Source of the DNA: Fen-1298 sp963833465
GTDB lineage: Bacteria > Bacteroidota > Ignavibacteria > UBA10030
NCBI GenBank assembly: GCA_963833465.1
Contig: CAWHXW010000003.1
Location: 434,001 to 498,000 of the forward strand
Direction: 5' to 3'
DNA length: 64,000 bases
Shown one piece after another: positions 42,593 through 51,437 of this stretch (the first letter of the stretch is position 1; every line of letters starts with the position of its first letter). Position numbers and translations under genes: made by a program. The notes below the pieces were generated by a model. The model did not search any database. It saw only the letters and a program-made list of their open reading frames with translations, and was not told the DNA's origin.

Positions 42593-43097
42593 TTAGCATA
42601 TCTAAACACATTGTTTCCATTACCAGAATAAGTTATTCATTTTAATCTATAGGAGGCGGCAGAGTGTTTTGAGATGGATGAAATAAGATTGACGCTTTTG
42701 TTGAACTGTGTATCTTTTTTAGTATCCACTGAAAACAATTTGCAAACTGTAACATACAAGGTTATCGTTACCAAGAAATAAATAATTTCTTAAAAATACA
42801 CCCCCCCTCATCGACCCGAATTTATCTATCGTATTATTTATCCAAAGTTTATTAATACAAGCAAGAGGTAGAGTAGTAATTGCAGAATGAAGATTTATAT
42901 TGCTTTGTGAAATATTACTCCAAGGATTTTTTTAATAAGCAACTCATTGACATTTATCATTTCTCGAGGAATACATATCGTATAGAATGCAAATTCTTTT
43001 CAAATCTGATTTCCGTGTTTTCATTATTAATTGAAGTGGAAAAAAATCTAAATTTTGCTTGACTTTCATTGGTATTTCAGTAAATTTCATCTTCAGT
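42593..43097. other. gene-poor region before the dcw cluster
   Basis: About 500 bases of AT-rich DNA with no credible intact gene. It holds the sorting-domain relic at 42652-42781, a run of eight Cs near 42800, and a possible promoter region for mraZ at its right end. A 60-codon open frame at 42880-43062 lacks a ribosome site and has biased F/I/K composition, so it is not called. Confidence 0.5.
42652..42781 (+). pseudogene. decayed copy of a T9SS-type C-terminal sorting domain
   Basis: The stretch beginning GGAGGCGGCAG aligns base for base with the 3' end of the propeller gene (about 41704-41839). Both show GTTTTGxGATGG, TTGTTG, TATCxxCTGAAAA and TGCAAACTGTA or CGCAAACTGTA in the same order and spacing. 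The copy has in-frame stops (TTTTGAGAT replaces TTTTGGGAT, and TGA replaces CGA) and a net loss of about five bases near 42715. It is therefore the tail of a lost paralogue or of a duplication whose 5' part is gone. Confidence 0.85.
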
Positions 43098-43122
43098 GTG
43101 GGGAAAAGTGGGGAATTTGGGA
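43098..43122 (+). promoter_or_regulatory. MraZ-binding repeats (MraZ box) upstream of mraZ
   Basis: TGGGG, TGGGG and TGGGA occur at 43099, 43109 and 43118, with 5- and 4-base spacers. MraZ is known to bind tandem TGGGN repeats about 10 bases apart in front of its own operon. They lie 45-70 bases before the mraZ start, so autoregulation of the whole dcw cluster is expected. Confidence 0.85.
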
Positions 43123-43166
43123 AACCACTTTTTCTTTTGAATTAACAAGAAAAAAATTGGGCAATC

Positions 43167-43637
43167 GTGTCATCATTTAAAGGTAGATATTCTTATTCGG
43201 TAGACGAAAAATGCCGTGTTGCGCTTCCTGCGAAATTGCGAATTAATCTTGCAAAAAGCACAAAAGGAAATTTCGTGGTTACGCGCGGTTTCGAACGTTG
43301 TCTTTATGTTTATCCACAAGATGAGTGGAATAAATTAGAACAATCCTTGCGAGGTTTGTCATTTTTAGATGCACAACATCGCTTCTATGTGCGCACGTTA
43401 TCAGAGCGAGCGAATGATTTAAAAATTGACAGACAATCGCGCATTACAATTCCTCCGGAGCTAATGGAATTTGCTGGAATAAAAAATGAAGTATTAATTC
43501 TTGGCGTTCTAGATCGAATAGAAATATGGAACCCTGCAGTGTATGAGGAATATCAAAAAAATCATCCGGACACTTATGAGACTGTTGCCGAACAAGTATT
43601 TGCCAAAGGCATGGATTTCCATAAGCCGCAGCAATAG
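43167..43637 (+). CDS. mraZ: transcriptional regulator MraZ
   Basis: MraZ is a ring-forming DNA-binding protein that controls the dcw operon. The 156-residue product has the two AbrB/SpoVT-like repeats. Each shows the DxxxR signature: YSVDEKCRVALPAKLR (about 9-24) and LKIDRQSRITIPPELM (about 90-105). The start codon is GTG, without a clear Shine-Dalgarno sequence. Tandem TGGGN boxes lie upstream. rsmH follows after 14 bases. The C-terminal 15 residues (EQVFAKGMDFHKPQQ) are the usual loose tail. Confidence 0.96.
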   Translation: MSSFKGRYSYSVDEKCRVALPAKLRINLAKSTKGNFVVTRGFERCLYVYPQDEWNKLEQSLRGLSFLDAQHRFYVRTLSERANDLKIDRQSRITIPPELMEFAGIKNEVLILGVLDRIEIWNPAVYEEYQKNHPDTYETVAEQVFAKGMDFHKPQQ

Positions 43638-43651
43638 TTCATTGGCTTTCA

Positions 43652-44584
43652 TTGGAGGCACACACGTATCATACACCTGTTCTTTTACACGAGGTTCTTT
43701 TTTACCTTCTTACCGCAAGGAATGGATTTTATTTTGATGGAACACTCGGCGGCGGCGGCCATGCGGAAACAATACTTGAAAAGATCGTTCCATTTGGAAA
43801 GTTGCTGGGCACTGATCTTGATAATGATGCGTTGAAAGAATCGAGCAAACGTTTAGAACGTTTCAAAGGATATACAATTCTTATAAAAGAAAATTTTAAA
43901 AACATTAAATCTGTTCTTTCTCAAAATAGTTTACAGTCAGTTCAAGGCATCTTACTCGACCTTGGTATTTCATCATATCAAATTAATGAACCGGCAAAGG
44001 GATTTGGTTTTCAAACTAATGACTTGCTTGATATGCGCATGGACAGTCAACAGCATGTGAATGCCAAACATATCGTCAATTATTATGATGAACAATCACT
44101 AATGAATATTTTATGGACTTATGGCGAAGAAAAACAATCACGCCGAATTGCGAAAGCGATAGTGCAATATCGCGCCGAACAATCAATAGAAACCACGGGA
44201 CAACTTGCAGCTCTTATCGAACGAAGTGTTGGAGGACAATTTTTGAATAAAACATTGGCACGAGTTTTTCAGGCAATTCGCATTGAAGTAAATAATGAAA
44301 TAGAAAATCTGCGGCAAGCATTGCATGACTGTGTGGATGTATTAAACCCTGGCGGGAGACTTGTTGTCATCTCTTACCACTCATTGGAAGATCGCTTGGT
44401 TAAATATGCTTTTCGTGCTGCATCGGCGCAGTCAATTCCTTCTGGAAATAAAATTATTCCAGATATAGCGCTCCAGCCAATGTTAAAGATATTGACACGA
44501 AAACCTGTAACAGCATCGGAAAACGAAATGGCGGCTAATCCTCGTTCGCGGAGCGCAAAACTGCGCGCCGCAGAGAAAATATAA
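43652..44584 (+). CDS. rsmH: 16S rRNA (cytosine-1402-N4)-methyltransferase RsmH
   Basis: RsmH (MraW) methylates N4 of C1402 in 16S rRNA with SAM. The 310-residue protein starts YHTPVLLHEVLFYL, the normal entry, then YFDGTLGGGGHAETIL (SAM loop), GILLDLGISSYQIN, FQTNDLLDMRMD and RLVVISYHSLEDRLVKYAF. The start is unusual. The only standard in-frame codon is TTG at 43652, but the sole Shine-Dalgarno-like GGAGG (43654-43658) lies after it. Initiation at TTG with coupling from mraZ, or at a non-standard codon such as ACG 43664, is possible. Confidence 0.95.
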   Translation: MEAHTYHTPVLLHEVLFYLLTARNGFYFDGTLGGGGHAETILEKIVPFGKLLGTDLDNDALKESSKRLERFKGYTILIKENFKNIKSVLSQNSLQSVQGILLDLGISSYQINEPAKGFGFQTNDLLDMRMDSQQHVNAKHIVNYYDEQSLMNILWTYGEEKQSRRIAKAIVQYRAEQSIETTGQLAALIERSVGGQFLNKTLARVFQAIRIEVNNEIENLRQALHDCVDVLNPGGRLVVISYHSLEDRLVKYAFRAASAQSIPSGNKIIPDIALQPMLKILTRKPVTASENEMAANPRSRSAKLRAAEKI

Positions 44585-44595
44585 AAGTTTCGCTT

Positions 44596-45123
44596 ATGAT
44601 ATCCCGGAAACAAAATCTTGGAGAAATATATGCCGCACATGCAGCAGAAATTACTGAATCGCCGGTATCTTCAATTTCTATTCCGAAGATACGTGAAATA
44701 CGGGATATGGTGTATGGCGGAACGGTTGATTCATTGAACGGCAGGACAATGTCAGCCGATACTATGCAAATGCTCCATAACAAAAAACAAAAAAAGCAAC
44801 GGATTTCTCCATTTACAATTGTACTGCTTCTTCTTGGTAGTGCAGTGGCGAGTGTTTTATATATCGGAAATGTCTTAACCGTCGGACAACTTATGGCTCA
44901 GATCAATCTGCTTCAAACGAAACATAAACAAATTTTGAATGAACAGGAATTGTTGAAAGCGCAAATTAACAGGTTGTCCGGGTTAGAGCGAATTCAACAG
45001 CTTGCACATGATCAATTGGGATTGCAAAATCCTCAAAAGCTTCCCGTGTGGATTGAAGTAGATCAAGAACGAATTAATGAAGTTGAAGAAGTTTTTCGAC
45101 AACAAATGGAACACGATCGGTGA
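44596..45123 (+). CDS. ftsL: FtsL-like cell division protein
   Basis: A 175-residue single-pass membrane protein in the ftsL position. It has a long cytoplasmic N-terminus (1-70, ending in basic NKKQKKQRIS), a membrane helix (about 73-92, FTIVLLLLGSAVASVLYIGN) and a periplasmic leucine-zipper-like coiled coil (about 95-130, QLMAQINLLQTKHKQILNEQ). The end LERIQQLAHDQLGLQNPQKLPVWIEV is the FtsL/DivIC signature. FtsL joins FtsQ and FtsB to activate FtsWI. The N-terminal extension is much longer than the usual 30-40 residues. Its stop overlaps the ftsI start. Confidence 0.88.
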   Translation: MISRKQNLGEIYAAHAAEITESPVSSISIPKIREIRDMVYGGTVDSLNGRTMSADTMQMLHNKKQKKQRISPFTIVLLLLGSAVASVLYIGNVLTVGQLMAQINLLQTKHKQILNEQELLKAQINRLSGLERIQQLAHDQLGLQNPQKLPVWIEVDQERINEVEEVFRQQMEHDR

Positions 45124-47309
45124 TGGATAGGGATATAGAAAAATCTATTCTAGAAAAAGAGATCCAATCTTTCTCCCGTATTCGGTTTTTCATTCTAAAG
45201 TTATGTTTTCTTGTTTTCTTCGCTGTAATTGTCATTCGATTAGCAAAGATTCAAGTGATCGATTCTAACAAATATAAAACATTAGCACGAAAGCAATATG
45301 AGCGTTCATTTATTTTGCCGGCAACACGTGGGAATATTTTCGATCGAAATAGCAATGTCATTGTCTCAAATACAATGTTTGTCTCTTTTGCCGCTGATCC
45401 CAAAATTATCGGAGACAATCAGGAATATATTGCAGATACATTTGCAAGTGTTTTCGGAAAATTGCGTTCCTTCTATCTGGATAAATTACGCGAGACAGAT
45501 CAAAGCCAAAGCAATAAGCGATTTGTCTGGCTTGAACGCAGAGTGAAACCGGAGATCGCATGCCATATTGAATCTGCCAAATTAGAAGGCATCGTAATGA
45601 TGAACGAACCAAAGCGGTTGTATCATTATGATGAACTTGCCGGAGCGTTACTTGGATTTACGGATGTGGATAATAAGGGTATTTCAGGAATCGAATTGCA
45701 ATATGACAATGAGATGAAAGGCGTCAACGGTTCGATAGTGATGCAGCGTGATGGCTTAGGCCGTGTGCGTCCCTCTGCAGATTATCCCCGTCGTGAACCG
45801 ATTAACGGAAGAGATATTTATCTCACAATCGATGTAACCTATCAAGCAATTGTCGATGAAGAATTGAAACAAGGTATCGAGGCAAACAAAGCCGATGGCG
45901 GCTGTGCTCTTATCTTAAATCCCAAAACCGGCGAAGTACTTGCGATGTCCGTTTATCCATATATTAATCCGAATGATGCTGGTACATATAATATAGCAGC
46001 GGCACGAAACAGAATTGTGAGTGATGTATTTGAACCGGGTTCAGTGTTCAAAGTAGTGACAGCCACAGCAGCATATGAAAATAATCTCGTAACTCCAGAA
46101 ATGCGCTTTAATGCCGAGCATGGAAAAATGAAAATCTTTCTTGGCGGCAACAAATTTCGCTTAATAAGTGATTCACATGAATTTGATAATCTCACATTTC
46201 AAGAAGCCGTCGAGATGTCCAGCAATATTGTGCTGGCAAAAGTTGGTAAGCTAATTGGCGGCGAAAAACTTTATCGACAAGCACGTGATTTTGGATTTGG
46301 AATTGCGACAGGAATCGATCTTCCCGGTGAAGTGCGCGGTGTGCTCAAGAAGCCGAGCGATCGCGATTGGTCAGGTACAACTCTTCAAACTATGTCGTAC
46401 GGATATGAAATCGGAGCGACTCCGCTTCAGATTGCATGTGCTTATGCAGCCGTGGCAAATAATGGAGTTCTGATGAAACCGTTCGCCATCGCCAAAATTA
46501 AAGATGCAGATGGGAAAATTATAGCCGAACAAAAACCCCAGGCTATTCGGCGTGTAATGTCGCAGCGGACTCAGAGAGAGTTAATATCGGCATTTGAAGG
46601 AGTAATAGAACGCGGTACAGGAAAAGAGGCGCATATCAATGGTGTAAGAATTGCTGGTAAAACAGGAACGTCTCGTAAATATTTAAACGGCAAATACATG
46701 GAAAATAATTATACTGCTTCGTTTGTGGGGTTTTTTCCTGTTGATGATCCGCAAGTCGTTTGTTTGGTTATGATGGATAATCCGAAGACGAAAGGATATT
46801 ATGGAGGCAGTACCAGCGGACCTGTATTTCGATCAATTGCTGAACGAATAATTACGACATCATATAAATTCTCACGCACTGCAATTGCACAGGAATCTTT
46901 AACAAATGGTGCAGTAGCCATCCCAGATGTTCGTATGCTTCAGCCATTACTGGCAGAAAAGATACTTTCGAATTATGGATTGAACTACCATACGTTTGGA
47001 ACGGGCTCAATAGTGATAAAACAAACACCCGAGCCGGGGAAGAAAGTCGAAAAAGGTGAATCTATCTCTCTTATTCTCAATGGCGAATCAATTGTCACAT
47101 CTGATGGAATGATTTCTGTACCTGACGTGCGTGGAATGAGCATACGTCGTGCGATAAACTGGCTTGTCTCTGACGAATTTGAAATAAAAGTTCAGGGTTC
47201 TGGTATTGTAATACAACAAATCCCCGCTGCAGGTGAACGTACACGATTGGGTTCAAGCATCGTATTAGTTTGCTCACCACGAAGTGTAATGCAGACATTG
47301 CTTTATTGA
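45123..47309 (+). CDS. ftsI: division-specific peptidoglycan transpeptidase FtsI (PBP3) with PASTA domains
   Basis: FtsI crosslinks septal peptidoglycan together with FtsW. The protein of about 728 residues has a membrane anchor (about 25-45), the dimerisation domain with PATRGNIFDRNSNVIVSN, and a transpeptidase domain with the catalytic motif GSVFKVV, SSN in VEMSSNIVLAK, and KTGT in IAGKTGTSRK. The last 150 residues hold two PASTA repeats (AIPDVRMLQPLLAEKIL and SVPDVRGMSIRRAINWL). TGATG couples it to ftsL; a GTG one codon earlier is an alternative start. An 84-base gap precedes murE. Confidence 0.96.
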   Translation: MDRDIEKSILEKEIQSFSRIRFFILKLCFLVFFAVIVIRLAKIQVIDSNKYKTLARKQYERSFILPATRGNIFDRNSNVIVSNTMFVSFAADPKIIGDNQEYIADTFASVFGKLRSFYLDKLRETDQSQSNKRFVWLERRVKPEIACHIESAKLEGIVMMNEPKRLYHYDELAGALLGFTDVDNKGISGIELQYDNEMKGVNGSIVMQRDGLGRVRPSADYPRREPINGRDIYLTIDVTYQAIVDEELKQGIEANKADGGCALILNPKTGEVLAMSVYPYINPNDAGTYNIAAARNRIVSDVFEPGSVFKVVTATAAYENNLVTPEMRFNAEHGKMKIFLGGNKFRLISDSHEFDNLTFQEAVEMSSNIVLAKVGKLIGGEKLYRQARDFGFGIATGIDLPGEVRGVLKKPSDRDWSGTTLQTMSYGYEIGATPLQIACAYAAVANNGVLMKPFAIAKIKDADGKIIAEQKPQAIRRVMSQRTQRELISAFEGVIERGTGKEAHINGVRIAGKTGTSRKYLNGKYMENNYTASFVGFFPVDDPQVVCLVMMDNPKTKGYYGGSTSGPVFRSIAERIITTSYKFSRTAIAQESLTNGAVAIPDVRMLQPLLAEKILSNYGLNYHTFGTGSIVIKQTPEPGKKVEKGESISLILNGESIVTSDGMISVPDVRGMSIRRAINWLVSDEFEIKVQGSGIVIQQIPAAGERTRLGSSIVLVCSPRSVMQTLLY

Positions 47310-47393
47310 TGATGTTATTTTTTAACTGGAGTTAGACTCCTTGTCAGTTTGCACCAAGAAATATTTATCTAAATAAGGAATTATTAATTTCAG

Positions 47394-48893
47394 ATGAAAC
47401 TTTCTCAACTTCTTGAAGGTGTAACGGTTTCCAAATTATTCCAGACAATGTACGGCCAGATGGTTGTTACACATGAAATTGAAATTAGCAAAGTTCAATA
47501 CGATTCACGAAAAATTCAAATAGGTGACTGTTTCATAGCAATCAAAGGTACTGCAAGCGATGGACATATATTCATTCAAAATGCTATTAATCAAGGTGCA
47601 AAAGTCATTGTTCTTCAAGATGATAAAGTTCTTCCGGATCCGCTTTGCATGCATTCAGGTGTTATCAAAATCGTTGTGCCGGACACTCGTAGAGCGCTTG
47701 CTGTTATATCAGATAATTATTTCGGTCATCCGTCAAGAAAATTAAAATTTGTCGGTATAACCGGAACAAATGGAAAAACTACCACATCACATTTGGTAAA
47801 ATCGATTTTGGAGGCAGGTGAAGAAAAAGTTGGATTGATCGGAACTATTGAGTACAAAATCGGTGAGCGAACTATTCCGGCAGCACATACAACGCCAGAA
47901 TCATTGGAGTTAAATGAACTATTTGCCTCGATGATAGAAAATAAATGCACATCTGTTTCAATGGAGGTATCATCGCATGCTCTGGATCAGTCTCGTGTTT
48001 ATGGATTAGATTTCAATGTTGCTGTCTTCACTAATTTAACGCAAGACCATCTCGATTATCACATTACGATGGAAAACTATTTCGAGGCAAAGAAAATCTT
48101 ATTTACACAATTGAAACCATCGAGTTGTGCAGTTATTAACTATGATGATCGCTGGGGAATTAAATTGCTTAATTCCATCGAGGCGAAGAAATTGTGCTAT
48201 GGTTTTAATCTAAATGCAGATTTTTTTGCAGAGAAAATTAAACTTAGTATAGACGGAACAACATTTGTTGTCAGCGATGGTCAAAATAAGTGCTCGGTTT
48301 CAACGCCGCTCGTTGGTAAGTTTAATGTATATAATGTTTTGGCTGCGTTCACGACGGGCAAAGCGCTTGGACTTTCACAAGAACAGATTCTTACAGGTAT
48401 CGGGAATTTAAAAAACGTTCGAGGTAGGTTCGAGCGCATTACTTCTCCTGCCGGATGGACGGCTATAGTCGATTATGCGCACACGCCAGATGCGCTTGAA
48501 AATTGTTTAAGAACCATTCACGATGTTTTACCTAAAACAAACCGTGGACGAATTATTACAGTATTCGGTGCAGGTGGAGATCGTGATAAAACGAAGCGTC
48601 CAATGATGGGGCACATAGCAGCCAACTACAGCGATTTTATAATTGTAACATCAGATAATCCGCGGACAGAAATGCCTGAAAAAATTATTGACGATATCAT
48701 GCGAGGTATCAATCATCATGCAAGCTTTCTGCGCGAAGTGGATCGTCAAACAGCAATTGAACGTGCAGTCAAATGTGCACAAAGTGGGGATGTTATTCTA
48801 ATCGCAGGAAAAGGGCATGAGGATTATCAAATAATCGATAAAGAAAAAAAACATTTTAGTGACCGTGAAGTTGTAGAAAATCTTTTAAAATGA
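47394..48893 (+). CDS. murE: UDP-MurNAc-tripeptide synthetase MurE (meso-diaminopimelate type)
   Basis: MurE adds the third stem residue to UDP-MurNAc-dipeptide. The 499-residue ligase has the UDP-binding first domain, the ATP loop GITGTNGKTTTSH, the carbamylated-lysine region and VDYAHTPDALENCL. The DNPR motif in TSDNPRTEMPEKI marks meso-diaminopimelate as substrate. GKGHEDYQII is the conserved end. It follows ftsI after 84 bases, the largest gap in this part of the cluster, and its stop overlaps the murF start. It acts in the cytoplasm. Confidence 0.97.
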   Translation: MKLSQLLEGVTVSKLFQTMYGQMVVTHEIEISKVQYDSRKIQIGDCFIAIKGTASDGHIFIQNAINQGAKVIVLQDDKVLPDPLCMHSGVIKIVVPDTRRALAVISDNYFGHPSRKLKFVGITGTNGKTTTSHLVKSILEAGEEKVGLIGTIEYKIGERTIPAAHTTPESLELNELFASMIENKCTSVSMEVSSHALDQSRVYGLDFNVAVFTNLTQDHLDYHITMENYFEAKKILFTQLKPSSCAVINYDDRWGIKLLNSIEAKKLCYGFNLNADFFAEKIKLSIDGTTFVVSDGQNKCSVSTPLVGKFNVYNVLAAFTTGKALGLSQEQILTGIGNLKNVRGRFERITSPAGWTAIVDYAHTPDALENCLRTIHDVLPKTNRGRIITVFGAGGDRDKTKRPMMGHIAANYSDFIIVTSDNPRTEMPEKIIDDIMRGINHHASFLREVDRQTAIERAVKCAQSGDVILIAGKGHEDYQIIDKEKKHFSDREVVENLLK

Positions 48894-50302
48894 AGCTGAC
48901 AAAATCCGACATATTAGCAATACCTCATATCAAAGCAATTGGTTTTGATGGACTAAAGAATCTGAAAGTTACTGGTGTCTCTATAGATTCACGTACAATT
49001 AAGGCAAGTGAATTATTCTTGGCTGTTCGCGGCGATCAATTCGACGGACATAACTTCCTTTCCAAAGCAATAGAAGCAGGTGCAGGTTGTGTCATCGTCG
49101 AACGCCATTGGGCAGAAATTAATGCATCGATGATGGTCAGTATTAATACTCCATGTCTTATCGTTGAGAACACAATTCAAGCTTTAGGAAAACTTGCTAA
49201 CATTTATCGCCGCAAATTTGATATTCCGATAATTGCAGTAGGCGGATCAAACGGTAAGACCACGACAAAGGAAATGATCGGAAATGTCCTCGGAACTAAA
49301 TATCACGTGCTCTGCACAGAAGGAAACCTGAACAATCATATCGGTGTTCCGCAGACTCTCTTCCGGTTAGAAAAAAAACACGAAATTGCAATTGTTGAAA
49401 TAGGAACGAATCATCCCGGTGAAATAGACTACTTATGTTCTATTCTGGAACCGACACATGGACTCCTGACAAATATCGGAATGGAACATTTGGAATTCTT
49501 TAGTTCATTGGAAGGTGTCGCCAAATCTGAAGGCGAGTTGTTCGTTTGGATGACAAAACATCACGGCATAATTTTTGTTAATGCAGACGATAAATATCTT
49601 GTCAGTTTATCCAAAAAAAATAAAAAAATAATGAGTTATGGATTCTCTGCACGCGGAGTCTCCGTAAAAGGAACTATTGAATCGTTCAATGCAAATGCAC
49701 AAGCATTGTTGCTTGTAAAGCCGAGAGGCAGGAAAACATTTAATATCACAGTAGGAGTTTCCGGAGAACACAATGCAAAGAATGCACTTGCAGCTGCCAC
49801 AGTAGGAATAAAAATGAATGTACCATTTGTGGATATTCAAAAATCGATAGCTTTATTCCAATCCACTAATATGCGAATGCAGATGCAACGCATATCACAG
49901 GTAACGATTCTAAATGACACTTATAATGCGAACCCGGATTCCACACTTGCAGCTTTGGCAACAATGCAAACGATGAAAACAAATGGGAATAAAATTGCGG
50001 TGCTTGCCGATATGTTGGAACTTGGCGAACAGGCAGAAGAGCTTCACCTGCTGATTGGAAGGAATGCAGCCCAATACGGTATCGACGTTCTTCTCACATT
50101 TGGTACATTATCAAAATATATACATAACACTGCTTTAGTGGAACAAAAAGCACATTTCGAAAATAAAACAGCACTCGTAGAATACTTAATACATACGTTA
50201 GCCGATGGCGATATTGTGCTTATCAAAGGATCGCGTGGAATGAAAATGGAAGAAGTTGTAATGAATCTCAGCGAACAGCTTTCACCAAAGGTAAGTAAAT
50301 AA
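48890..50302 (+). CDS. murF: UDP-MurNAc-tripeptide:D-Ala-D-Ala ligase MurF
   Basis: MurF adds D-Ala-D-Ala to make the UDP-MurNAc pentapeptide. The 470-residue protein has the first-domain motif GVSIDSRTIKASELFLAVRGDQFDGHNF, the ATP loop AVGGSNGKTTTKEMI, TEGNLNNHIGVPQTL, EIGTNHPGEIDYL, the hinge NDTYNANPDSTLAAL and LIKGSRGMKMEEVV. All are normal for the family. It overlaps murE by four bases and is separated from mraY by three. The gene for the D-Ala-D-Ala ligase (ddl), often found in dcw clusters, is not in this one. Confidence 0.97.
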   Translation: MKLTKSDILAIPHIKAIGFDGLKNLKVTGVSIDSRTIKASELFLAVRGDQFDGHNFLSKAIEAGAGCVIVERHWAEINASMMVSINTPCLIVENTIQALGKLANIYRRKFDIPIIAVGGSNGKTTTKEMIGNVLGTKYHVLCTEGNLNNHIGVPQTLFRLEKKHEIAIVEIGTNHPGEIDYLCSILEPTHGLLTNIGMEHLEFFSSLEGVAKSEGELFVWMTKHHGIIFVNADDKYLVSLSKKNKKIMSYGFSARGVSVKGTIESFNANAQALLLVKPRGRKTFNITVGVSGEHNAKNALAAATVGIKMNVPFVDIQKSIALFQSTNMRMQMQRISQVTILNDTYNANPDSTLAALATMQTMKTNGNKIAVLADMLELGEQAEELHLLIGRNAAQYGIDVLLTFGTLSKYIHNTALVEQKAHFENKTALVEYLIHTLADGDIVLIKGSRGMKMEEVVMNLSEQLSPKVSK

Positions 50303-50305
50303 CAC

Positions 50306-51430
50306 ATGTTGTTTTATCTATTTACATATTTGCATAAAACATTCAATGTTCCTGGCTTTGGAGTATTCCAATATATAACATTCCGCGCCGCCGCTGCTGC
50401 AATTTCAGCGTTAATTATTTCATTCTGGTTCGGGCCCAAAATTATTCACAAGCTTCGTAAGTACCAAATCGGCGAGTCTGCAAAGCTTGAAGCGCCAAAG
50501 ACGCATTTGGCAAAAGCCGGTACACCGACAATGGGTGGATTGATTGTGATCTTATCGGTGATCGTTCCCGCTCTGCTATGGACAGATTTAAAAAATGTGT
50601 ACATCTTGCTCATTCTATTTGTTACAATAACGCTCGGTACTGTTGGATTTTTAGATGACTATCTCAAAGTTGTTCGAAAGAAACCCAAAGGACTGATTGG
50701 TAAATATAAAATTGCAGGACAGGTATTTGTTGGTCTAGTGGTTGGCGGAGTCATATACTTTTTTCCACAGTGGATTGATCAAACACTCGTGCCATTCAAA
50801 TCGAGCACAACGGTCCCATTCATGAAGAATTTAGAATGGGATTTAGGAATATTTTACATCCCGGTAGTAATATTTATTATTACAGCTACATCGAATGCAG
50901 TGAATCTAACAGATGGCCTTGATGGCCTTGCGATAGGCACTGTCGGCATAGTCAGCGGAACACTTGCGATTATCACATATGTTTCTGGACATGCAGTCTG
51001 GAGTCAGTACCTGACTATTCCATTTTTACGCGGCAACGGCGAGCTTGCTATTTATTGCGCAGCAATCAGCGGTGCATCACTTGGGTTTCTTTGGTTCAAC
51101 TCGCATCCAGCACAGGTATTTATGGGCGACACTGGATCGCTGGCGCTCGGCGGTATTATAGGTGCAATGTGTATTCTGATAAAAAAAGAATTACTCTTGC
51201 CTACTCTTGGCGGAATATTTTTAATTGAAACTGTTTCAGTTATCATTCAGCGAATGTATTTCAAATACACTAAGAAACGATACGGCGAGGGCAGGCGCGT
51301 ATTTAAGATGGCGCCGATTCATCATCATTTTGAGATGCTTGGTTGGCCGGAGCCGAAAATTGTTACACGGTTTTATATCATTGCAATTCTATTAATGATT
51401 TTAAGTCTGGCAACGTTTAAGGTGCGGTAA
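50306..51430 (+). CDS. mraY: phospho-MurNAc-pentapeptide transferase MraY
   Basis: MraY transfers phospho-MurNAc-pentapeptide to undecaprenyl phosphate, making lipid I. The 374-residue membrane enzyme has about ten helices and the catalytic motifs AGTPTMGGL, GFLDDYLKVVRKKPKGL with the Asp pair that binds Mg2+, NAVNLTDGLDGLAIG, and VFMGDTGSLALGG, then MAPIHHHFEMLGWPEPKIV with the HHH motif. It lies between murF and murD with gaps of three and seven bases. Its lipid carrier links this cluster to the isoprenoid genes at 31833-33910. Confidence 0.98.
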   Translation: MLFYLFTYLHKTFNVPGFGVFQYITFRAAAAAISALIISFWFGPKIIHKLRKYQIGESAKLEAPKTHLAKAGTPTMGGLIVILSVIVPALLWTDLKNVYILLILFVTITLGTVGFLDDYLKVVRKKPKGLIGKYKIAGQVFVGLVVGGVIYFFPQWIDQTLVPFKSSTTVPFMKNLEWDLGIFYIPVVIFIITATSNAVNLTDGLDGLAIGTVGIVSGTLAIITYVSGHAVWSQYLTIPFLRGNGELAIYCAAISGASLGFLWFNSHPAQVFMGDTGSLALGGIIGAMCILIKKELLLPTLGGIFLIETVSVIIQRMYFKYTKKRYGEGRRVFKMAPIHHHFEMLGWPEPKIVTRFYIIAILLMILSLATFKVR

Positions 51431-51437
51431 TTTTGTA

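Noticed and set aside
42798..42808. Run of Cs in an AT-rich spacer as a phase-variable tract
   Set aside because: It is not inside or just before any intact gene, so no switching role can be argued.
42880..43062. Open frame of 60 codons before mraZ
   Set aside because: No ribosome site, skewed Phe/Ile/Lys composition expected of AT-rich DNA, no recognised motif.
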